Shown here in pieces: positions 49,256 through 59,845 of a stretch of DNA of 64,000 nt. The stretch covers positions 29,986 through 93,985 of the forward strand of contig NZ_JAFAGT010000021.1 in assembly GCF_019237615.1 (NCBI RefSeq), in the 5' to 3' direction. Positions within the stretch are counted from its first letter, which is position 1; every line of letters begins with the position of its first letter. Source of the DNA: Roseateles sp. (GTDB lineage Bacteria; Pseudomonadota; Gammaproteobacteria; Burkholderiales; Burkholderiaceae_C). The notes under the pieces are model-generated. The model did no database searches and was not told where the DNA came from. It saw only the letters and a program-made list of their open reading frames with translations. The translations under genes and the position numbers were made by a program.

Positions 49256-51886
49256 TCAGACCACCACGTTGACGAGGCGACCCGGCACGATGACGACCTT
49301 CTTGGGCGCCTTGCCTTCGCTGAACTTGGCGAACTCGGGGTTGGCCAGCGCAGCGGCCTCGATGGCGGCCTTGTCGGCCGATGCCGGCACCTTGACCGAG
49401 CCGCGCAGCTTGCCGTTGACCTGCAGCATCAGCTCGATCTCGTCCTGCACCAATGCAGCCTCGTCCACCGTGGGCCAGGGCGCGTCGAGCAGGTCGCCCA
49501 GCTCGGCGGCCAGCCCCAAGTCCTGCCACAGCTGATGGGCGATGTGCGGCGTGGCGGGGTAGAGCACGCGCAGCAGCACCGAGAAACCGTCGCGCACGGC
49601 GGCGGCCTGCCCCTCCGCCTTGAAGCCTTCCAGCGCATTCAGCAGCTTCATCGCGCCGGAGACGACGGTGTTGTACTGCATGCGCTCGTAGTCGTAGCTG
49701 ACCTGCTTGAGCACATGGTGCACCTCGCGGCGCAGCGCCTTGCCGTCGCCGTTCAGCGCGGCGTAGTCCCGGCCGCCCGACTTGATGGCGTCGGCGTTGC
49801 GCGCGCCGAAGTTCCACACCCGCTTCAGGAAGCGGTGTGCGCCCTCGACGGCCGCGTCGTTCCACTCCAGCGTCTGCTCGGGAGGGCTGGCGAACATGAC
49901 GAACAGCCGCGCAGTGTCGGCGCCGTACTGGTCGATGAGGGCCTGCGGGTCCACGCCGTTGTTCTTGGACTTGGACATGGTCGTCATCTCGTACTCGAGC
50001 GGCGTGCCGTCCTTCTTCAGCCTGGCGCCGGCGATGCCGCCCTTGTCGTCGTGGATGACGTCGACCTCGTGATCCCAGTAGTAGTCCTTGCCGCCGCCCT
50101 CGGGCTTGTGGAAGAAAGCGCCCTTCAGGACCATGCCCTGCGTCAGCAGCTTCTCGAACGGCTCGCTGATCGTCACCAGGCCGAGGTCGCGCATCGCCTT
50201 GGTCCAGAAGCGCGCATACAGCAGATGCAGGATGGCGTGCTCGATGCCGCCGATGTACTGGTTCATCGGCATCCAGTACTGCGTGCCGTCCGCGACCATG
50301 GCCTGGTCGTTGGTCGGATCGCAGTAGCGCATGAAGTACCAGGACGAATCCACGAAGGTGTCCATCGTGTCCGTCTCGCGCTTGGCCGGCTTGCCGCAGC
50401 TCGGGCAGGCGACGTTGAGGAAATCGGCACGCTTGTTCAGCGGGTTGCCGCTGCCGTCGGGGATGCAGTCCTCGGGCAGCACGACCGGCAGGTCCTTCTC
50501 GGGCACCGGCACGACACCGCAATCGTCGCAATGGATGATGGGGATGGGCGTGCCCCAGTAGCGTTGGCGGCTGACGCCCCAGTCGCGCAGGCGCCAGGTG
50601 GTCTTCTTCTCGCCCAGTCCTTGCGCGGCCAGCAGCTCGGCGACCTTGTTGACGGCGTCCACATGGCCCAGGCCGTCCAGCACGCCGGAGTTGATGCAGC
50701 GCGCCTTGGCCTTGTCGCCGTACCACTCGGCCCATTGCTTGTCGTCGTAGGCCTGGCCATCGACGTCGATCACCTGCTTGATCGGCAGGCCGTACTTCAG
50801 CGCGAACGCGAAGTCGCGCTCGTCATGCGCCGGCACGCCCATGACGGCGCCGTCGCCATAGCTCATCAGCACGTAGTTGCCGACCCAGACCTCGACCTGC
50901 GCGCCGGTGATGGGATGCGTGACGAACAGCCCCGTGGGCATGCCCTTCTTGTCCTGCGTGGCCAGCTCGGCCTCGGTCGTGCCGCCGGCCTTGCACTCCT
51001 CGATGAAGGCTGCGATCTCGGGCCTGCTCTTGGCCGCGACGGTGGCCAGCGGATGCTCCGGCGCCACCGCGCAGAAGGTCACACCCATGATGGTGTCGGC
51101 ACGGGTCGTGAACACCCACAGGCGACCACCGCCGCCTTCGATGCTGTGCGGGAACGCGAAGCGCACGCCCTGGCTCTTGCCGATCCAGTTCTCCTGCATC
51201 AGCCGCACGCGCTCTGGCCAGCCGCTCAGGTAGTTCGGGTCTTCCGGGTTGGCGACCGCCGACAGAAGCTCCTCGGCGTATTGCGTGATCTTCAGGTAGT
51301 AGCCCGGGATCTCGCGCTTCTCGACCAGCGCACCCGAGCGCCAGCCGCGGCCGTCGATGACCTGCTCGTTGGCGAGAACCGTCTGGTCCACCGGGTCCCA
51401 GTTGACGACCTGGGTACGGCGCTCGGCGATGCCCTTCTCCAGCATCTTCAGGAACAGCCACTGGTTCCACTTGTAGTAGCGCGGGTCGCAGGTCGCGACC
51501 TCCCGGCTCCAGTCGATGGCCAGGCCCATGGCCTGCATCTGGCCCTTCATGTGGGCAATGTTGGAGTAAGTCCACTGCGCGGGCGGCAGCTTGCCCTTCA
51601 TCGCGGCGTTCTCGGCCGGCAGGCCGAAGGCGTCCCAGCCCATGGGCATCAGGACGTTGTAGCCCTTCATGCGCAGCTGGCGGGCCAGCATGTCGTTGAT
51701 CGTGTAGTTGCGCACATGGCCCATGTGCAGCTTGCCCGAGGGATAGGGCAGCATGGAGCAGGCGTAGAAGTGCGGCTTGCTGGCGTCCTCGGTGACGCGG
51801 TAGGCGTCGCGCTCCGTCCAGTAGGCACGGGCGGCGGCTTCGATCTCGGTCGGGTTGTAGCTGGGCGCTTCGGTCTTGGCGTTCAT
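49256..51886 (-). CDS. leuS: Leucyl-tRNA synthetase
   Basis: 876 residues, a class I enzyme. The HIGH motif is HMGH in [10 protein letters not shown] (~50), and KMSKS is TMSKSKNNG (~630). The CP1 editing domain lies between, with TTRADTIMG and [15 protein letters not shown]. The C-terminal anticodon-binding and LeuS-specific domains are complete. It charges tRNA-Leu. It heads the leuS-lptE-holA group and follows exbD after 40 bases. Confidence 0.97.
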   Translation of the reverse strand: MNAKTEAPSYNPTEIEAAARAYWTERDAYRVTEDASKPHFYACSMLPYPSGKLHMGHVRNYTINDMLARQLRMKGYNVLMPMGWDAFGLPAENAAMKGKLPPAQWTYSNIAHMKGQMQAMGLAIDWSREVATCDPRYYKWNQWLFLKMLEKGIAERRTQVVNWDPVDQTVLANEQVIDGRGWRSGALVEKREIPGYYLKITQYAEELLSAVANPEDPNYLSGWPERVRLMQENWIGKSQGVRFAFPHSIEGGGGRLWVFTTRADTIMGVTFCAVAPEHPLATVAAKSRPEIAAFIEECKAGGTTEAELATQDKKGMPTGLFVTHPITGAQVEVWVGNYVLMSYGDGAVMGVPAHDERDFAFALKYGLPIKQVIDVDGQAYDDKQWAEWYGDKAKARCINSGVLDGLGHVDAVNKVAELLAAQGLGEKKTTWRLRDWGVSRQRYWGTPIPIIHCDDCGVVPVPEKDLPVVLPEDCIPDGSGNPLNKRADFLNVACPSCGKPAKRETDTMDTFVDSSWYFMRYCDPTNDQAMVADGTQYWMPMNQYIGGIEHAILHLLYARFWTKAMRDLGLVTISEPFEKLLTQGMVLKGAFFHKPEGGGKDYYWDHEVDVIHDDKGGIAGARLKKDGTPLEYEMTTMSKSKNNGVDPQALIDQYGADTARLFVMFASPPEQTLEWNDAAVEGAHRFLKRVWNFGARNADAIKSGGRDYAALNGDGKALRREVHHVLKQVSYDYERMQYNTVVSGAMKLLNALEGFKAEGQAAAVRDGFSVLLRVLYPATPHIAHQLWQDLGLAAELGDLLDAPWPTVDEAALVQDEIELMLQVNGKLRGSVKVPASADKAAIEAAALANPEFAKFSEGKAPKKVVIVPGRLVNVVV

Positions 51887-51926
51887 GCGCCAAATTGTAT
51901 GGGTCGGCCCTGCGGCGACCCTTCGG

Positions 51927-52352
51927 TCACGGTGCCGACGCGGCCGGCCGTGCGACGAAGGCGATGCGGTTCAGCCCGGCAGCCTGCACCCAGCCGATCA
52001 GCTCGGCCACCTGGCCATAGGGCACGGCACGGTCGGCGCGCAGCTGCACCTCCAACTGCGCGTTGGCGCGGCCCAGTTCGGAGATGCGTTGCTGGAAGGC
52101 TTTGGCATCCAGCTCGTCGTCGCCCAGATGCAGCTTGCCGTCCGGCGTGATGGCCACGGCGACGAAGCTGGGCGCATCGCCGGGCGTGGCCGCCTCGCTC
52201 TTGGGCAAGTCCAGGCGCAGCGAGGCCGTCATCAGCGGCGCGGTGATCATGAAGATGACCAGCAGCACCAGCATGACGTCGATCAGCGGCGTCATGTTGA
52301 TGTCGCTCATGGGCCGGGAAGCCTCGAGCTTCTCAAGACGACCGAAGGCCAT
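51927..52352 (-). CDS. exbD: ExbD/TolR-family biopolymer transport protein
   Basis: 141 residues. One transmembrane helix (~22-41) carries the essential Asp in [16 protein letters not shown], followed by a periplasmic domain ([30 protein letters not shown]). It forms the ion-driven motor with the ExbB/TolQ protein just upstream. No tonB, tolA or tolB is adjacent. The gene starts 2 bases after the exbB stop. Confidence 0.88.
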   Translation of the reverse strand: MAFGRLEKLEASRPMSDINMTPLIDVMLVLLVIFMITAPLMTASLRLDLPKSEAATPGDAPSFVAVAITPDGKLHLGDDELDAKAFQQRISELGRANAQLEVQLRADRAVPYGQVAELIGWVQAAGLNRIAFVARPAASAP

Positions 52353-52354
52353 GA

Positions 52355-52999
52355 TCAGTCCGCGTCGAGCAGTTCGCGCAGGTCGTGCGCGAAGCCTTCG
52401 AGGTCGGCCTCGCAGGCGGCCACCCGCTTGCCGAACACGTTGTAGGCCAGCACGGCCGGAATCGCGACCGCAAGGCCGGCGGCCGTCATGATCAGCGCCT
52501 CGCCGACCGGGCCGGAGATCTTGTCGATGGTGATGTTGCCTGCCGACGAGATGCTGACCAGCGCGTGGTAGATGCCCCAGACGGTGCCGAACAGGCCCAC
52601 GAAGGGTGCGGTGGCGCCGATGGAGGCCAGCAGCACCTGGCCGAACTGCAGCCTGGCCAGCACGGCGTGCAGCGCATCGCGCAGGCGGCGGGTCAGGCGG
52701 GACTCGCGCCTGCCTACGGCATCGAGCGTGGCGCCGCGGGTCTCGGCCGTGGCCGCCTCCAGCAGCGGCAGCAACAGGGCCTCGGTGTCGAAGCTCTGCA
52801 GCGCGCTGCGGCCCTCGGCGACGCCGGCCGCGGACCAGAACGCGGGAACCGCACGCACCAGGCCGCGGCGCGCGCGGCGCAGCAGCCATGTCTTCCACAG
52901 GATCAGCGCCCAGGCACTGACCGACATGGCCAGCAGCAGCAGCGCCACCGCGCGGCCGACCAGGTCGCTTTGGGCCCAGAAGTCCGCGAAACCGCCCAT
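52355..52999 (-). CDS. exbB: ExbB/TolQ-family motor protein
   Basis: 214 residues with three transmembrane segments (~16-36, ~122-142, ~165-187). The TolQ/ExbB signature is seen in LLASIGATAPFVGLFGTVWG and in GPVGEALIMTAAGLAVAIPAVLAYN. It builds the proton channel with ExbD. The order bamE-dapB-exbB-exbD-leuS is a conserved Burkholderiales block, and dapB ends 2 bases upstream. Confidence 0.9.
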   Translation of the reverse strand: MGGFADFWAQSDLVGRAVALLLLAMSVSAWALILWKTWLLRRARRGLVRAVPAFWSAAGVAEGRSALQSFDTEALLLPLLEAATAETRGATLDAVGRRESRLTRRLRDALHAVLARLQFGQVLLASIGATAPFVGLFGTVWGIYHALVSISSAGNITIDKISGPVGEALIMTAAGLAVAIPAVLAYNVFGKRVAACEADLEGFAHDLRELLDAD

Positions 53000-53001
53000 G
53001 T

Positions 53002-53733
53002 TCAGGCGAAACCCAGCACGTCGTTCATGCCGAACAGACCCGTCTTCCGGCCCATCAGGAAGCGCGCCGAGCGCAGGCTGCCCTGGGCGTAGATGCTGCG
53101 GTTGCTGGCCTTGTGGCTGATCTCGATGCGCTCGCCGGTACCGGCGAACAGCACGGTGTGGTCGCCAATGATGTCGCCGCCGCGCACGGTGGCAAAGCCT
53201 ATGGTGGATGGGTCTCGCACGCCGGTGACGCCCTCGCGGCCGTAGACGGCGCAGGTCTTCAGATCACGGCCCAGCGCGTCGGCAACGACCTGGCCCATCT
53301 GCAGCGCGGTGCCACTGGGGGCATCCACCTTGTTGCGGTGGTGGGCCTCGACGATCTCGATGTCGAAGCCCTCGTTCATCGCGCGGGCGGCCAGGTCCAG
53401 CAGCTTGAGCACAACGTTGACGCCCACGCTCATGTTGGGCGCGAAGACGACGGCCGTGCGCTCGGCGAACTTCGCGATCTCGGCCTTCTGGGCCGCGTCG
53501 AAGCCGGTGGTGCCGATGACGGCCTTCACGCCCAGCTCGGCGCAGACGGCCAGGTGGGCCAGCGTCGCCTCGGGGCGGGTGAAGTCGATCATCACGTCGG
53601 CGCCGGCCAGGCCAGCGCGGACGTCAGCGCCCTTGTCCAGCGTGACGTGCAGTGCGCAGTCGTCGGCGGCCTCGACGGCCTCGATGAGCATCTTGCCCAT
53701 GCGCCCGGACGCGCCCATGACAGCGACCCGCAT
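53002..53733 (-). CDS. dapB: 4-hydroxy-tetrahydrodipicolinate reductase
   Basis: 243 residues from the ATG at 53733 (TGATG overlap with the bamE stop); a GTG one codon earlier is possible. The dinucleotide loop is VMGASGRMG, and the substrate and catalytic region is [15 protein letters not shown] (~137-151). It is about 25-30 residues shorter than E. coli DapB: the loop between the first Rossmann strands and [10 protein letters not shown] is reduced. It makes tetrahydrodipicolinate for lysine and diaminopimelate. Confidence 0.93.
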   Translation of the reverse strand: MRVAVMGASGRMGKMLIEAVEAADDCALHVTLDKGADVRAGLAGADVMIDFTRPEATLAHLAVCAELGVKAVIGTTGFDAAQKAEIAKFAERTAVVFAPNMSVGVNVVLKLLDLAARAMNEGFDIEIVEAHHRNKVDAPSGTALQMGQVVADALGRDLKTCAVYGREGVTGVRDPSTIGFATVRGGDIIGDHTVLFAGTGERIEISHKASNRSIYAQGSLRSARFLMGRKTGLFGMNDVLGFA

Positions 53734-54302
53734 CACGTGCCAGCCCCCGTCTTGGCGTCCAGCGGCGGGTAGCTGCGGCCTGGCGCCGGGCCTTCAGCCG
53801 CGGCGGTGGGCGCGGCCTCGGCACTCTTCTTGGGCAGCGGCAGCGCGGCGCGCTCGGCGTCGGTCAGCTCCAGCTTCGGCTCACGCTTCGGGGGCTTGAA
53901 GGTGTTGATGGCGGCGACGAAGTCGTTCTCGGCCGGCAGGTCGTCGGGGACCGTCAGCTCCTTGAGCCGGTCGCCATCAAAGAGCGCGACCACCAGGCGC
54001 TGCTGCGGCGCGGTGCCCTGGCGGCGGATCGTGAAGACATAGTCCCAGCGCGACTCATGGAAGACGTCGGTCAGCAGCGGCGAGCCGAGCAGGTCGCGCA
54101 CCTGAGCCTTGGGCATGCCGGGCTTGACGCGGGCCACCATCTCCTTGGTCAGCACATTGCCCTGCACGACCTCGACGCGGTAGGGCGTCACCAGTCCCAG
54201 GACCTTCTCGCCAGTGACGGAGGGCAGGGAATCCCAGGTGGGCAGGTAGGAGCAGCCGCCAAGCAGCGCAAGCAGCGGGAGGGAGGCAAGCAGGGGTCGC
54301 AT
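53733..54302 (-). CDS. bamE: Outer-membrane assembly lipoprotein BamE
   Basis: 189 residues with lipobox [10 protein letters not shown] (Cys17). The BamE/SmpA fold is clear: [37 protein letters not shown] and [13 protein letters not shown] longer, Lys/Pro/Ala-rich C-terminal tail extends beyond the usual ~110 residues. It stabilises the BamABCD complex. It stands divergent to fur, the classic omlA-fur arrangement. Confidence 0.94.
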   Translation of the reverse strand: MRPLLASLPLLALLGGCSYLPTWDSLPSVTGEKVLGLVTPYRVEVVQGNVLTKEMVARVKPGMPKAQVRDLLGSPLLTDVFHESRWDYVFTIRRQGTAPQQRLVVALFDGDRLKELTVPDDLPAENDFVAAINTFKPPKREPKLELTDAERAALPLPKKSAEAAPTAAAEGPAPGRSYPPLDAKTGAGT

Positions 54303-54413
54303 GGGGCGGCTGGGGCGGCGGGCAGAGGGAGGGAGGCACCGGCCGAAAGCTCGGCTGGCTATGATCGGGCGGATTCTAGCGGGGCCACCTTCCGACCCCG
54401 GCCCCCCTGCGCC

Positions 54414-54857
54414 ATGCCCAGCCCTTCCCCCAAGAACCAGACCAGCGACATCAAGAACAGCGGCCTCAAGGCGACGCTGCCGCGCATCAAGATCCTGGAG
54501 ATTTTCCAGCGCGCGGCACAACGCCACATGACGGCCGAGGATGTCTACAAGGCCTTGCTGGGCGAGGGCGCCGACATCGGCCTGGCGACGGTCTACCGCG
54601 TGCTGCAGCAGTTCGAGCAGGCCGGCCTGCTGAGCCGCAACCATTTCGAGACCGGCAAGGCCGTCTACGAGCTCAACGAGGGTCATCATCACGACCACCT
54701 CGTCTGCCTGAACTGCGGGCGGGTCGAGGAGTTCTTCGACCCCGACATCGAGGAGCGCCAGCACGCCATCGCGCGTGAGCGCGGCTTCCAGCTGCAAGAG
54801 CATTCGCTGGCCCTCTACGCGAGCTGCGTGAAGACCAACTGCCCCAACCGAAGCTAG
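54414..54857 (+). CDS. fur: Ferric uptake regulator Fur
   Basis: 147 residues. The winged helix (~20-80) contains PRIKILEIF and the recognition helix [21 protein letters not shown] in part; the metal-binding dimerisation domain has [11 protein letters not shown] (zinc cysteines) and a second Cys pair in SCVKTNC. With Fe(II) it represses iron-uptake genes. The 111 bases shared with bamE hold its control region; a TATGAT hexamer at 54360 is a possible -10. Its stop interlocks with nadV (shared CTAG). Confidence 0.95.
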   Translation: MPSPSPKNQTSDIKNSGLKATLPRIKILEIFQRAAQRHMTAEDVYKALLGEGADIGLATVYRVLQQFEQAGLLSRNHFETGKAVYELNEGHHHDHLVCLNCGRVEEFFDPDIEERQHAIARERGFQLQEHSLALYASCVKTNCPNRS

Positions 54858-56263
54858 GCCGCGGCGGCGCGCGCGCGTATCGCCGCGAAGCTGTCGTCGA
54901 CGAGCAGGTGGCCGTCTTCGAAGACGGTGCGCAGTAGCTCGGTCGCTCCCGCGGCACGCGCCTCCTGACAGCCGGGCGAGTCCAGGCGAACGGTGGCAAA
55001 GGCGTCGCCCTGGTGCATCAGCGTGAGGCGCCCGGCCTTGCTGCGCTTGACGGGGTCGGTGACCGGGGCCTTGAAGACGTCGTGCCAGCGGCCGCCCACC
55101 TGAACGGCCGAGGCCTTCATCGCAAAGCCCAGCGTGTCGCGGTTGACCTGCTGAAGCAATGCGCCGCCCTGACCGAAGGCGATGTTGTCGGCCGAGTAGC
55201 CGGCCCCCTCCACCGCCGCCAGGATGGCCGCGATGGAGTGGCGCGTGATGCCATCGCCCTGGATGACGCGGACGTGTTTGAGCACCCTGTAGCCCTTGGC
55301 GTTGACCTCGCTGCCGAAAGCCGCGTCAAGCGCGCGCACGGTGCGCAGCACGATGCTGGCCGGGTCGCCGCTGTCCGGGCGGATGACGACGGTGGCGCCG
55401 CTGGCGATGACCTCGTCGCGCAACCGGCCGCCCCAGAGTTGACCGACGGCGGCATCCAGGTCGTAGGAGTCAGACACGACGGCCAGCAGCGCGCCGGGCT
55501 TGCCGAACTGGCGCAGCATGTTGCGGTAGGCAGCCAGCTCACCGTCGCGGCCCCAGGCGGTGATGGTGCTGTGCTCGGCGGCCGGGATGGAGAAGCCGGC
55601 CATGGGCTCGCCGTAGTAAAGGCGCGCACCCAACAGGGCCGTCATCGTGTCCGTGCCCTGGAAGTTCACGAGGTGGGCCATGCCGCCCAGCATCGCCGAC
55701 TCCAGCGACGAAACACCGCGCGCGCCGAAGTCGTGCAGCTTGAAGGGCAGCCCCTCGGGCGAGCCGCTGCGGTCCAGCGCGGCGGCGATGAGGCGGCGCG
55801 TTGCGTGGCTGTGCGTCGCCACCGTCGCCGGGTACCAGACGCGCAGCAGCGCGGTCTCGACGTAGCTGGTCAGCCACCAGCAGGCCGGGTCGGTGTTCTC
55901 CACGGTGACCAGCGCGTGCTGAACCGGCACGACCAGACCTTCGGGTACGGCGCGGATGCGCAGCGGCAGGCGGCCGCCGTGAACGTCGACGATGTGCTGC
56001 CAGCCCTCGCGGTTGAACGGCACGCCATGGGCGGCGCAGACCTCCGCGCCAAGTGCCACGTCGGCAGCCGTGACCGGCTTCGTGAAGTACTCCTTCAGCA
56101 GCGCCTGCAGGCCGAAGAAGACCGTGTAGGGCAGCGTGCCACCACGTGCCTCGATGTAGCTGAAGACGGTCTGCGTGCCCGGCGGGTATTGCAGCCAGTG
56201 GCTGGTCTTGTAGCTGTCCGTGTTGAGGACCAGCAGGCGGGCGATGTCGCTGAAGCCGTTCAA
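54854..56263 (-). CDS. nadV: Nicotinamide phosphoribosyltransferase (NAMPT/NadV type)
   Basis: 469 residues from TTG 56263; no ATG exists before the conserved [16 protein letters not shown] block, and CTG 56272 is the other option. Family residues are intact: [22 protein letters not shown], the catalytic His in [19 protein letters not shown] and the PRPP-binding VIRPDSGDP. It makes NMN from nicotinamide and PRPP. It follows hprK by 5 bases, so it may be co-transcribed with it. PncC in this window could deamidate its product. Confidence 0.9.
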   Translation of the reverse strand: MNGFSDIARLLVLNTDSYKTSHWLQYPPGTQTVFSYIEARGGTLPYTVFFGLQALLKEYFTKPVTAADVALGAEVCAAHGVPFNREGWQHIVDVHGGRLPLRIRAVPEGLVVPVQHALVTVENTDPACWWLTSYVETALLRVWYPATVATHSHATRRLIAAALDRSGSPEGLPFKLHDFGARGVSSLESAMLGGMAHLVNFQGTDTMTALLGARLYYGEPMAGFSIPAAEHSTITAWGRDGELAAYRNMLRQFGKPGALLAVVSDSYDLDAAVGQLWGGRLRDEVIASGATVVIRPDSGDPASIVLRTVRALDAAFGSEVNAKGYRVLKHVRVIQGDGITRHSIAAILAAVEGAGYSADNIAFGQGGALLQQVNRDTLGFAMKASAVQVGGRWHDVFKAPVTDPVKRSKAGRLTLMHQGDAFATVRLDSPGCQEARAAGATELLRTVFEDGHLLVDDSFAAIRARAAAA

Positions 56264-56268
56264 CGGGT

Positions 56269-57225
56269 TCAGTCGACGGAGCCGTTGTCGATGGCGCGCT
56301 GGTGGCGCTCGACGAACTCCTTGTACGTGTCGATGCCGCGCAGCTGCAGGATGGTGTTGCGCACTGCGGCTTCCACCAGCACCGCGAGGTTGCGGCCGGC
56401 GTCCACCGCGATGACGACCTTGCGCACCGGCATGCCCAGCACGTCCTCGTACAGTGGCTCGTAGGGCAGGCGCTCGAAGTCGCGCTCCATGGTCTCCTTG
56501 CGCACCAGGTGCACGATGAGCTTGAGGCGCATCTTGCGACGCACCGCGGTTTCGCCAAAGATGGCCTTGATGTCCAGCAATCCGATGCCGCGCACTTCCA
56601 GCAGGTTGAGCAGCAGTTCGGGGCATCGCCCCTCGATGGCGGTCTGGGCAATGCGGAAGAAGTCGACGGCGTCGTCGGCGACGAGGCCATGGCCGCGCGA
56701 GATCAGCTCCAGGCCCAGCTCGCTCTTGCCCAGGCCCGATTCGCCGGTCAGCAGCACGCCCAGGCCCAGGATGTCCATGAAGACGCCGTGGCGGGTCGTG
56801 CGGTTGGCAAACAGCTGGGACAGGTAGCCGCGCACCAGGTCGATGACATGGCCGGCGGATTCGGTGGTGCGGAACAGCGGGATCTCGGCACGGTCGCACA
56901 TCGCGATCAGGCGCGGCGGCGGCACGGTGTCGTCGGCGACGATGAGGACCGGTGGCTCCAGCGTGACGATGCGGGAGATGCGGCGATCCTGGATCTCGGT
57001 GCTTTCCTGGCTCAGGTAGGCGACCTCGCGGCGGCCAACGATCTGCACCCGGTAGGGGTGGATGTAGTTCAGGTAGCCGACCAGGTCGGCCGCGCTCTGC
57101 GCGTCGCGCACGGCGGCCTCGTCGAAGCGGCGCTCCGGGTGGGCGTGGCCGGCGATCCACTCCCAACGGAGGGCCTCGCGGTGCTCTTCAAAGAGCCGCT
57201 CCGCACTGATCGAGGTGGGTTTCAA
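56269..57225 (-). CDS. hprK: HPr kinase/phosphorylase
   Basis: 318 residues. The N-terminal domain (~1-130) is followed by a P-loop [15 protein letters not shown] (~155), the bifunctional-site Asp in VADDAVDF and the signature [17 protein letters not shown] (~205-221). It phosphorylates HPr on Ser and removes the phosphate. In betaproteobacteria with a truncated PTS this acts with PtsN in regulation rather than sugar uptake. ptsN lies 34 bases upstream. Confidence 0.95.
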   Translation of the reverse strand: MKPTSISAERLFEEHREALRWEWIAGHAHPERRFDEAAVRDAQSAADLVGYLNYIHPYRVQIVGRREVAYLSQESTEIQDRRISRIVTLEPPVLIVADDTVPPPRLIAMCDRAEIPLFRTTESAGHVIDLVRGYLSQLFANRTTRHGVFMDILGLGVLLTGESGLGKSELGLELISRGHGLVADDAVDFFRIAQTAIEGRCPELLLNLLEVRGIGLLDIKAIFGETAVRRKMRLKLIVHLVRKETMERDFERLPYEPLYEDVLGMPVRKVVIAVDAGRNLAVLVEAAVRNTILQLRGIDTYKEFVERHQRAIDNGSVD

Positions 57226-57259
57226 TTTGAGGGTTTACGCGAGGCGCCGATCAGCGACA

Positions 57260-57730
57260 TCAAGCCACGGACTTGAGCGGCTCCCAAGCCGCAATCAGCT
57301 TGTGCAGCGTGGCAGCCTCCGACTCGGCCTTGAGCTGCTCGCGCAGTTCGCGGTCGGACAGCATCTCGGCGATCTCGGACAGGATCTCCAGATGGCGCTG
57401 CGTCGCCGCCTCAGGCACCAGCAGGAAGATCAGCAGGCTGACGGGCTCGTCGTCCGGCGCGTCGAAGGCGATGGGCTGCTGCAGACGCAGCACGGCGGCG
57501 AGCGGATTCTTCAGCCCCTTGACGCGGCCATGCGGGATGGCGACGCCATGGCCCAGGCCGGTGGAGCCGAGGCGCTCGCGGGCGAAGAGGTTGTCGGTGA
57601 CCAGCGCGCGGGCCATCTGGTGGTGGTTTTCAAACAGCAGGCCGGCATGTTCGAAGGCGCGCTTCTTGCTGGACGCATCCACATTCACCGACACGTTGTC
57701 GGCGGGCAGGATGGCGGCGAGACGGTTCAT
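57260..57730 (-). CDS. ptsN: Nitrogen-PTS EIIA protein PtsN
   Basis: 156 residues, EIIA-Ntr fold. The phosphorylated His is in GLGHGVAIPHGRV (~72), with PVSLLIFLLVPEAATQRHLEIL after it. It relays phosphate from NPr/HPr to control potassium transport, RpoN-linked genes or the stringent response. It is followed by hprK, as in other Burkholderiales. A CATAAT hexamer (minus strand, 57804-57809) may be its -10. Confidence 0.95.
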   Translation of the reverse strand: MNRLAAILPADNVSVNVDASSKKRAFEHAGLLFENHHQMARALVTDNLFARERLGSTGLGHGVAIPHGRVKGLKNPLAAVLRLQQPIAFDAPDDEPVSLLIFLLVPEAATQRHLEILSEIAEMLSDRELREQLKAESEAATLHKLIAAWEPLKSVA

Positions 57731-57925
57731 GGGCAGAGGCCTAGCGTCGGGGGCGCCTGATGGGCGCGGCCGCAGCCGGGCAATGGGTCAATCACAGCCA
57801 CAGATTATGGAACCGTGGACCGTTTTGGGGTGGGCGGTAGACCCTAGAGGCGTGGAAAACACTGCTGAGGGCCCCCGAATGCGGTTTTTTGCGGCACCGC
57901 AGCAACAGCGCCGGGCGGAAGGACA

Positions 57926-57951
57926 CAAAACAAAAGCGGCCCGCAGGCCGC
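57926..57951 (-). terminator. Intrinsic terminator after hpf
   Basis: Minus strand: GCGGCC, loop TGCG, GGCCGC, then TTTTGTTTT. It stands 18 bases after the hpf stop and separates hpf from ptsN. The loop is again a C(TGCG)G tetraloop. Confidence 0.85.
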
Positions 57952-57969
57952 CGAGTGGGAGGTCGAGGC

Positions 57970-58311
57970 TCAGGAGGCCGAGACCTCGAGGCGCTTGGCC
58001 GAGGCGTGATGGTGGTCCTGCACCTTGTCCTTATGGCGGCAGACCTGACGGTCCAGCTTGTCCATCAACTGGTCGATGGCGGCGTACAGGTCCTCGTGGG
58101 ATTGCTCGACGAAGATGTCGCGGCCCTTGACGTGTAGCGTCACTTCGGCGCGCTGGCGGCGTTCCTTCTCCTTTTGCTTCTCTACGGTCAACAGAACGTT
58201 GATGTCAACGACCTGGTCGAAGTGGCGGGTCACACGGTCCAGCTTGGTGAGCACGTACTCGCGCAGAGCCGGCGTGACTTCAAGATGATGGCCACTGATC
58301 GTCAGATTCAT
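57970..58311 (-). CDS. hpf: Short hibernation-promoting factor (HPF/RaiA family)
   Basis: 113 residues, beta-alpha-beta-beta-beta-alpha fold: [37 protein letters not shown] and [18 protein letters not shown]. The C-terminal tail is His/Lys-rich. It binds the 30S subunit and silences ribosomes in stationary phase. AGGAGG lies 7 bases before the ATG. In related genomes rpoN precedes it; here a 414-bp region and the divergent corA gene take that place. Confidence 0.93.
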   Translation of the reverse strand: MNLTISGHHLEVTPALREYVLTKLDRVTRHFDQVVDINVLLTVEKQKEKERRQRAEVTLHVKGRDIFVEQSHEDLYAAIDQLMDKLDRQVCRHKDKVQDHHHASAKRLEVSAS

Positions 58312-58725
58312 AAAGCCTCCTTTCAGAGGAATGGGTCGGGAAAACGAACCGGGAAAACTGAAAAAAACGGGATCGAAGGGGAGGAGGAGGGAGGGGTCTT
58401 TTCGGGTAGCAGAGTGGGTGGGAGTGAGGAAATCGACGAGCCCAGTTTGCGCGCGAAGCAGCACCGTGACAAGGGGATGAAGGTGAGGCTTTGTGCGCAT
58501 GAGGATCAACTTTTTGCGACTTCTTCCACGCCCCGCGCGGTGCAATAATCCTCGGCTATTTCCCCCATGGAGAGCTTCTTGGACAGCGACCACCCTCGGT
58601 GACCGTCCGCTCCCGCCGCTCGGGCCCGCCTGTGGCCCGCCGCCCGGAGTGAGACGGTTGAACTGAACCCCGCCACCCCGGACGGCAGCCGTCGTCCCCC
58701 CGCTTGTCGCTGTCGGAGACGAGGC
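58312..58725. other. Divergent regulatory region of hpf and corA
   Basis: 414 bases without a supported full gene. The hpf-proximal part is purine-rich (AGGGAGG-like runs). A possible corA -10 lies in CAATAAT (58543-58549) with a weak CTTCCA -35. The ~175 bases after it form a long corA leader that includes an 11-codon frame (58567-58602, [11 protein letters not shown]) ending in TGA. Confidence 0.5.
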
Positions 58726-59700
58726 ATGCTGAATGTGTTCACGCTGGACAACGGACGCCTGAAGGGCGGCCTGTTCCAGCAAGAGATTGAAACCGCCGAG
58801 GATCTGGCCCAGTCGCGCCCGGTTTGGGTGGACCTGGAGAGCCCCAGCGCCGAGGAAAAGGGCTGGATCCGCGACCGCTTCGGCCTGACCATCCCCGAGG
58901 ACATCGTCGACGAGGACCTGGAGGAGTCGGCGCGCTTCTACGAGGAGGACAACGGCGAGCTGCACATCCGCTCCGACTTCCTCATCGACGACGACGGCCA
59001 GGCACGCAACGTACGCGTGGCCTTCATCCTCTTCAACAACGTCCTGTTCTCCATACACAACGAGGACCTGCCGGTGTTCCGCCTGCTGCGCCTACGCGCG
59101 CGGCGCATCCCTGCGCTGATCGAGGATGCCAAGGACGTGCTGCTCAAGCTCTACGACGCCGACGCCGAGTACTCGGCCGACGTGCTGGAGGGCATCTACG
59201 ACAAGCTCGAAGCCGTCAGCGCCCGCGTGTTGAAGAGCAACGTGACCGACGCCGAGGCCGGCGAGGTGCTGGCGGCCATCGCCCGCGAGGAAGACTTGAA
59301 CGGACGCATCCGCCGCAACGTGATGGACACGCGCCGCGCCGTCAGCTTCATGATGCGCAGCCGCATGCTGAACGCCGAGCAGTTCGAGGAGTCGCGCCAG
59401 ATCCTGCGCGACATCGACTCTCTGGACTCGCACACGGCCTTTCTGTTCGACAAGATCAACTTCCTGATGGATGCCACGGTCGGCTTCATCAACATCAACC
59501 AGAACAAGATCATCAAGATCTTCTCGGTGGCCAGCGTCGCGCTGCTGCCGCCGACATTGATCGCGTCCATCTACGGCATGAACTTCAAGAACATGCCCGA
59601 GCTGGAGTCTGACTGGGGCTACCCCTTCGCCCTCGTGCTGATGCTGCTGTCGGTGGCGGCCCCCTTCATCTACTTCCGCCGCAAGGGCTGGTTGAAGTAA
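58726..59700 (+). CDS. corA: Magnesium/cobalt transporter CorA
   Basis: 324 residues. A large N-terminal cytoplasmic domain is followed by the long helix and two C-terminal membrane segments. The selectivity motif is [11 protein letters not shown] (~285), and the C-terminus is positively charged (YFRRKGWLK). It forms a pentameric Mg2+ channel in the inner membrane. The long leader suggests control beyond simple promoter activity. Confidence 0.95.
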   Translation: MLNVFTLDNGRLKGGLFQQEIETAEDLAQSRPVWVDLESPSAEEKGWIRDRFGLTIPEDIVDEDLEESARFYEEDNGELHIRSDFLIDDDGQARNVRVAFILFNNVLFSIHNEDLPVFRLLRLRARRIPALIEDAKDVLLKLYDADAEYSADVLEGIYDKLEAVSARVLKSNVTDAEAGEVLAAIAREEDLNGRIRRNVMDTRRAVSFMMRSRMLNAEQFEESRQILRDIDSLDSHTAFLFDKINFLMDATVGFININQNKIIKIFSVASVALLPPTLIASIYGMNFKNMPELESDWGYPFALVLMLLSVAAPFIYFRRKGWLK

Positions 59701-59810
59701 CCCATCCCCGCGCCGCCCACCCCTCAAGGGGGCGCTGCAGACGGGCCGGCGGAGCCGCCCCCATTGCAGTCGCTCGGCAAGGCACTTCGAGCCGCATCGC
59801 TGCAAAGAAT

Positions 59811-59845
59811 CAGGGCCTGTGTCTGACACACAGGCCCTGCTTGTA
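59811..59845 (+). terminator. Intrinsic terminator downstream of corA
   Basis: A perfect 12-bp stem CAGGGCCTGTGT / ACACAGGCCCTG (59811-59822 with 59828-59839), 5-base loop, followed by CTTGT. The T tract is short but the stem is very strong. Confidence 0.7.
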
